64,000 bases of DNA from CALAGB01 sp963713965 (GTDB taxonomy: Bacteria > Chloroflexota > Chloroflexia > Thermomicrobiales > Thermomicrobiaceae): contig OY970217.1 in assembly GCA_963713965.1 (NCBI GenBank), positions 1,922,001 to 1,986,000 on the forward strand. The letters run 5' to 3'. Shown piece by piece: positions 59,955 through 64,000 of this stretch; within the stretch, counting starts at the first letter, position 1, and each line of letters opens with the position of its first letter. A program made the translations under genes and the position numbers. A model generated the notes under the pieces. The model did not search any database. It saw only the letters and a program-made list of their open reading frames with translations, and was not told where the DNA came from.

Positions 59955-62058
59955 CAGGCTCTTTTAATGGTTGCGCCCGGGACTCTTCCCACACGTGGCG
60001 CCAGCGCTCCTCGCCGATATGCTCGCGGGCGACCTGCTGATGACGTCGATGGACGCTCTGATCGGTTGGAGTAAGGGGAGCTCCGATGATCTCGCGAAGT
60101 CTCTCCGCCGCAGACCAGCGTCGTGCCGCCAGGAGTGCTCGCTTCCGGCTCGCACCGAATGAAACATCGGCGATGGCGAACGTCTCGAGGCAGGCCGCGA
60201 TGCCCCAACGTTCGCCGATCTGCTGGAAGAGGATCACACTTTTGGCAAGGCGCTCCCGGCATTCAGGCTCTTCCCGCTGTTCCAACGCGATCCGTCCGAG
60301 GATGTAGAGGGTGTGGGCCAGTCCAAGCGTGTCGTTGAGCTCACGCCGGAATTCCAGCGCTTCCTCAGCCACGTCACGAGCTCGGGCGAAATCCTCCTCA
60401 AAAAGCGCGGCCCAGGCGAGGTTGGTGAGGGACGCGCCGATGCCCCAATCGTTGCCTGCCGCACGACTCATTTGCAGGCTCTCCTCGTGCAGGTGCCGGG
60501 CGCGCGCGTAATCACCCTGATCGTGTGCCACAAGCCCGAGATTGATCAGGGCCAGGATAGAATGCCAAACGTCTGACCACTCACGGCTGAGGTGTAGCCC
60601 CTGCTCCAGAGAGCTCTGCGCTTCCGTGAGATTGAACTGCCGGTGTGCCAGCGCCCCGATACCAATCAGTGCTTTGGCGGTGACGGCCGGATCGGTCCGG
60701 TCATCTTTTGCTAGAACGAGCTCGAGCCAGTGGCGCCCTTCGCTCAGGTAGCCATGGTCGTACCAATACCAGGCCAGTGCAGCGGCCAAACGCAGCGCCA
60801 GCGCCGTCTTTCCGCCTTCCCAGGCGCCTTGCAACGCCGTCCGGAGGTTGTCGAGATCCGGCTCCAGGCCAGGCTCTTCCGCATTTTGCCGCCCGCCGAA
60901 GAAGCCGGGCTCTGCAGCCTCGATCAAATCGAGGAAGTACCGCGCGTGACGTGCTTGCACGTCCTCCGCTTCCTGGCTCTGCGCCAGGCGTTCAGCGGCA
61001 TATTGTCGAATCGTTTCCAGCATGGTGAAGCGGAGCTCGCCAGCCGTCTCAATCGGAAGGATCAGGCTCTGTTCGACGAGGGAGGTGACGCTCTCCAGCA
61101 CAGCCGCGGACGGCTCTGTCTCCGCTTCACCAGTCCCGCCGATCACCGCTGTCGCCGCGTCGAGACTGAAACTGCCCGTAAAGCAGCTGAGACTCCGAAA
61201 CGCGCGTTGCTGCTCGAGCGTGAGAAGGTCGTGACTCCAATCGATCGTGCCGCGCAGTGTGCGTTGCCGATCAGGGAGATCGCGCGGTCCGCCGGTCAGG
61301 ATGGCCGTCCCGCGACTCAGACGCGCCAACAGAGCGGTGGGCGAAAGGATGCGTAGTCGCGCGGCCGCCAGCTCGAGAGCGAGTGGCAACCCGTCGAGTC
61401 GAACGCAGATTTCCGCCAGGTCTCGAGCGTTGCGCTCATTGAGGGTGAAGTCGGGAGCTGCCGCCGACGCGCGACGCAGCAGGAGCATGACCGCCGGATA
61501 GCGCGCCAACTCCTCCATTGCCGGAAGCGCGTAGAGATTTGGCAAGGCCAGTGGTGAGACGGGGAAGACGTGCTCGCCGGTAAGCCGCAATGCGACGCGG
61601 CTGGTCGCCAGGACGATGAGTCCCGGACTGTTTGTCAGCAGATCGGTCACCAGCGGAGCCGACGAGACCAGGTGCTCGACGTTATCCAACAGCAAGAGGA
61701 GCCGCTTGTCACGCAGATAAGCGTGCAGATTTCTCAGCACCGGTTGGTCACCCGCTTCCTCGATGCCGATCGCGCGAGCAATGGTGGAGGGGATCAATTC
61801 GGGGTTACGAATCGGGCTCAACGAGACGAGATGGATGCCGTCGGGAAATTCGTCAACAAGTGCACTTGCGACCGCCAGCGCCAGCCGCGTCTTTCCCGTT
61901 CCACCCGCACCTGTCAGTGTGACCAATGCGATGTCGTCACGTCTGACCAGCTCGGCCAGGAAGGCCACTTCCCGCTCACGCCCGATCAGTGGTTCGCGAT
62001 GCTCCGGTAGGGTGGAAGAAGTGGATCGGTGCACTTCAACCGGCCTCTGACGGGCCAC
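59947..62058 (-). CDS. STAND/AfsR-like ATPase regulator lacking its HTH in frame
   Basis: A 703-residue regulator. The NTPase has Walker A GAGGTGKT (residues 50-57), 'KRLLLLLDNVEHL' as Walker B, and 'LDGLPLALELAAARLRILSP' typical of AP-ATPase/STAND proteins. The C-terminal half is TPR-like ('AAALAWYWYDHGYLSEGRHW', repeated helical pairs). It ends with PLKEPVA and a stop. The DNA-binding domain lies in the adjoining +1 frame (59712-59954). It is the regulator-like partner of the FAD oxidase at 58162-59550. The ligand sensed is unknown. Confidence 0.87.
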   Translation of the reverse strand: MARQRPVEVHRSTSSTLPEHREPLIGREREVAFLAELVRRDDIALVTLTGAGGTGKTRLALAVASALVDEFPDGIHLVSLSPIRNPELIPSTIARAIGIEEAGDQPVLRNLHAYLRDKRLLLLLDNVEHLVSSAPLVTDLLTNSPGLIVLATSRVALRLTGEHVFPVSPLALPNLYALPAMEELARYPAVMLLLRRASAAAPDFTLNERNARDLAEICVRLDGLPLALELAAARLRILSPTALLARLSRGTAILTGGPRDLPDRQRTLRGTIDWSHDLLTLEQQRAFRSLSCFTGSFSLDAATAVIGGTGEAETEPSAAVLESVTSLVEQSLILPIETAGELRFTMLETIRQYAAERLAQSQEAEDVQARHARYFLDLIEAAEPGFFGGRQNAEEPGLEPDLDNLRTALQGAWEGGKTALALRLAAALAWYWYDHGYLSEGRHWLELVLAKDDRTDPAVTAKALIGIGALAHRQFNLTEAQSSLEQGLHLSREWSDVWHSILALINLGLVAHDQGDYARARHLHEESLQMSRAAGNDWGIGASLTNLAWAALFEEDFARARDVAEEALEFRRELNDTLGLAHTLYILGRIALEQREEPECRERLAKSVILFQQIGERWGIAACLETFAIADVSFGASRKRALLAARRWSAAERLREIIGAPLTPTDQSVHRRHQQVAREHIGEERWRHVWEESRAQPLKEPVA

Positions 62059-63084
62059 TACTGATCTCCTCGAAGGATAATTGCGTGACAGGAAACGGCG
62101 ATTCAGGGTGCCTTACGATTGGCGGGTAGGCCATCTGGCGATGTTTGAGGACATCGTGGCCCAGTGGAATTCTCGCATAGGCCAGAAGACGGGCCAACTG
62201 ATGAAACAACGCGCGAGGCCGCTCGTCCCAACACCCACCGGCGCATCATGCGCATCGACTTGCCGGCGACTGCCGCGTCAGACTCGTAAGCGAGAGCGTT
62301 CTCGTTCACGCACCAACCGAATCATGTGTGCATAGCTGCGCGAATCTACCACCTTTGGCGTATTTACCTTCGCGTTCCGTGACGTAAAGTGAAGACGTGT
62401 GAGGTGACGTTTTTCTCTGGATCGGACGTTACCTACACCACGTGACCCCGTCTGGCTCCTCCTGGACAGGGTTACGTGCCCGGGCGGACGCTCCGACCAA
62501 CCCTCTTCGGAACGACGTCGCGTCTCCCGGGTCGTCGGCCCACCACCAACGACCAGTGTCGAATCTGACCGGTGTTTTCCTTCCGTAATACCTGTAGGAA
62601 TTGTGATGGTGTGTACGCCTTTTGGCGTATTTCACTCGTCAATTCATGTCGTTAAGGTGGAGAACAAAGGCTTCGTGCAGTCCCTCGTGGATATTTCCGC
62701 GAGTATCGAACTTTCCCGCAACGTTACGTCGGCCCGGCTACACTGACCGCCCCGACGTGGTGTTACCGGAATCTTCTCCTTGGGTAGTCAACGCGTGGTG
62801 CGTTCATACGGGGTCCCCTCGGCCCGCACATGACCAGGTTTTCCTGATCCTTCGAGCCCACCTCGCACGAGAGTAACCCTATTAGGGTCAACCCAGGTTT
62901 CCGCGGAAACAGACGGGACTGCGTTCCGGCATGTGTCGTTGTGTGACGACCACGTGGCAGACGCGTGTGCCGGAGTGTCTGCGTGAGGAGGTGGAGACCG
63001 AGGGATCCCGTGCTTCGGGCCCACGCGATCGACCAATGGGTCGGGCGTGGCTCCCATGATGATTATTGTAGGAGGAGACACTTC
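62059..63084 (+). other. about 1 kb gene-free leader with strong hairpins
   Basis: No convincing gene is seen on either strand. Composition differs from the coding regions. The last part holds a strong stem: CCACGC/GCGTGG enclosing CGACC-AATG-GGTCG (about 63024-63053), and nearby CCCG-TGCTT-CGGG (about 63008-63020). They lie just ahead of the AGGAGG (63071-63076) of the solute-binding protein gene. The word TTTGGCGTATTT recurs (about 62349 and 62617). I could not match it to a known riboswitch or T-box. It probably holds the divergent promoters and possibly a cis-regulatory RNA. Confidence 0.45.
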
Positions 63085-64000
63085 ATGGACGACCCGAGGA
63101 TTCAGCAGCTCTATGATCAGGCGATCACGGGCAGGAGCACCCGGCGCCAGATCCTGAAACGGGCGGCCGCGCTTGGCCTGGCTGCCCCGGTAATCGCCGC
63201 CTTGCTCGCGGCTTGCGGCAGTTCCAACAATTCCACTCCGACGACGTCGGCTGCCTCAACCGGAACGAGCGCGGCGACCACACCGGCCAGCGGCGGCAGT
63301 GGCGGCGCGACACCGGAGTCCACCTCAGGCAGCACGGCAACGTCATCGACTCCCACGCAGGCGGCTTCCGGAGGTGGGACTCGAGGCCAGGGCGGTCAGC
63401 TGAAGCTTCTCTGGTGGGAAGCGCCGACCATCCTGAACTCGCACCTCTCTCAAGGCACGAAGGACTACGACGCCACTCGCCCGATCCTCGAACCTCTGGC
63501 CGACTTCGATCCTGACGGCAAAGTTGCGCCGATCCTGGCCGCTGAAGTTCCCAGCCTCGACAATGGTGGCGTTGCCCAGGACGGCATGAGTGTCACCTGG
63601 AAGCTGAAGCAGGGTGTCAAGTGGTCCGACGGCGAGGATTTCACTGCCGATGACGTCAAGTTCACCTACGACTACGTCTCCAATAAACAGACCGCGGCTA
63701 CCACATCGGCCAACTATGTGGTCATCGATTCGGTCGACGTGGTCGATCCGAATACGGTCAAGATCACCTTCAAGAAGCCGACTCCTGGTTGGTTTGGCGT
63801 CTTCTGCGGCGACTACGGGCGTATCCTGCCGCAGCACATCCTGAAAGACTCGATCGGCACCGCGGCGCGCAACGCACCCTTCAACCTCAAGCCGATTGGC
63901 ACGGGTCCATACAAAGTGGACGACTTCCAGCCCGGCGACCACGTCTCGTACTCGATCAACGAGAGTTTCCGCGATGCCAACAAGCCCTTCTTCAAGACGG
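63085..64000 (+). CDS. ABC transporter solute-binding protein (family 5), 3' end outside window
   Basis: An open frame of at least 305 residues continues past the window edge. The N-terminus is 'MDDPRIQQLYDQAITGRSTR' and then a twin-arginine-like signal RRQILKRAAALGLAAP ending in the lipobox LLAAC, so it is a lipoprotein. A Ser/Thr/Gly-rich linker of about 50 residues follows. Family 5 (peptide/nickel-type) segments follow: 'LEPLADFDPDGKVAPILAAE', 'VTWKLKQGVKWSDGEDFTAD' and 'PFNLKPIGTGPYKVDDFQPG'. It would capture oligopeptides or similar solutes for an ABC importer whose other genes lie beyond the window. AGGAGG (63071-63076) precedes the ATG. Confidence 0.93.
   Translation, partial: MDDPRIQQLYDQAITGRSTRRQILKRAAALGLAAPVIAALLAACGSSNNSTPTTSAASTGTSAATTPASGGSGGATPESTSGSTATSSTPTQAASGGGTRGQGGQLKLLWWEAPTILNSHLSQGTKDYDATRPILEPLADFDPDGKVAPILAAEVPSLDNGGVAQDGMSVTWKLKQGVKWSDGEDFTADDVKFTYDYVSNKQTAATTSANYVVIDSVDVVDPNTVKITFKKPTPGWFGVFCGDYGRILPQHILKDSIGTAARNAPFNLKPIGTGPYKVDDFQPGDHVSYSINESFRDANKPFFKT

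Noticed and set aside
62640..62700. T-box-like string (AAGGTGGAGAAC)
   Set aside because: It matches only part of the T-box consensus, no specifier stem or terminator follows, and the downstream gene is a solute-binding protein rather than a tRNA synthetase or amino-acid gene.
1..64000. CRISPR arrays, rRNA and tRNA genes
   Set aside because: No regularly spaced repeats, no rRNA-like blocks and no complete cloverleaf were found on reading both strands. A tRNAscan-SE and CRISPR search would be decisive.

Overview
The window is a high-GC (roughly 60%) bacterial chromosomal segment. I infer a member of the Chloroflexota, probably Thermomicrobia or Sphaerobacter-like. The inference rests on family-level resemblance: the secreted protein at 39114-40748 carries an 'FERRVLTYTP' domain I know from that phylum, GTG and TTG starts are frequent, and two large ATPase-LuxR regulators are present. 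No rRNA, tRNA or CRISPR array was recognised.

Region 1-7.7 kb (nearly all minus strand): a truncated membrane protein, a P1B-4-type metal ATPase with a plausible metal-responsive promoter, an imidazolonepropionase-like amidohydrolase with a creatininase-family partner, a hypothetical protein, and a queuosine-salvage protein. Between the last two lies a gene-free stretch with two perfect and several imperfect DnaA boxes beside an AT-rich tract, a candidate oriC. Two perfect parS palindromes at 20.70-20.76 kb fit an origin-proximal location.

Region 7.7-14.4 kb: a small membrane-protein gene, then a tightly overlapping three-gene minus-strand operon (DUF6361 protein, PLD-like nuclease, SF2 helicase). 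It has the architecture of an anti-phage defence system but I cannot equate it with a named one.

Region 14.6-21.5 kb: adenosine deaminase, an MFS exporter, a TPR protein with four unusual internal repeats coupled to a Roadblock/LC7 protein, Ndk, the parS pair and a P-loop protein.

Region 21.5-27 kb is accessory DNA: two copies of one inverted-repeat-bounded IS, one having lost its catalytic domain, with IS3 and HNH relics and a divergent MarR/membrane-protein pair between them.

Region 27-47.8 kb holds scattered metabolic and envelope genes: a PhnP-like hydrolase, YczE-like and ICMT-like membrane proteins, an FHA protein, an ArsR-membrane protein-MMPL run, two more MFS transporters, threonine aldolase, a secreted transglycosylase-fold protein lacking its catalytic Glu, pterin dehydratase, a DinB protein, VOC and GNAT proteins, a HAD phosphatase coupled to an FAD oxidoreductase, and a DUF3604 protein.

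Region 47.8-62 kb is regulator-rich. A berberine-bridge-type FAD oxidase following an ATPase/LuxR-type regulator occurs twice. Between the two are MarR and CGNR regulators, a VOC protein, a thiolase, a flavoprotein and an SDR. After a gene-free stretch of about 1 kb with strong hairpins, the window ends inside a lipoprotein solute-binding protein of an ABC peptide importer.
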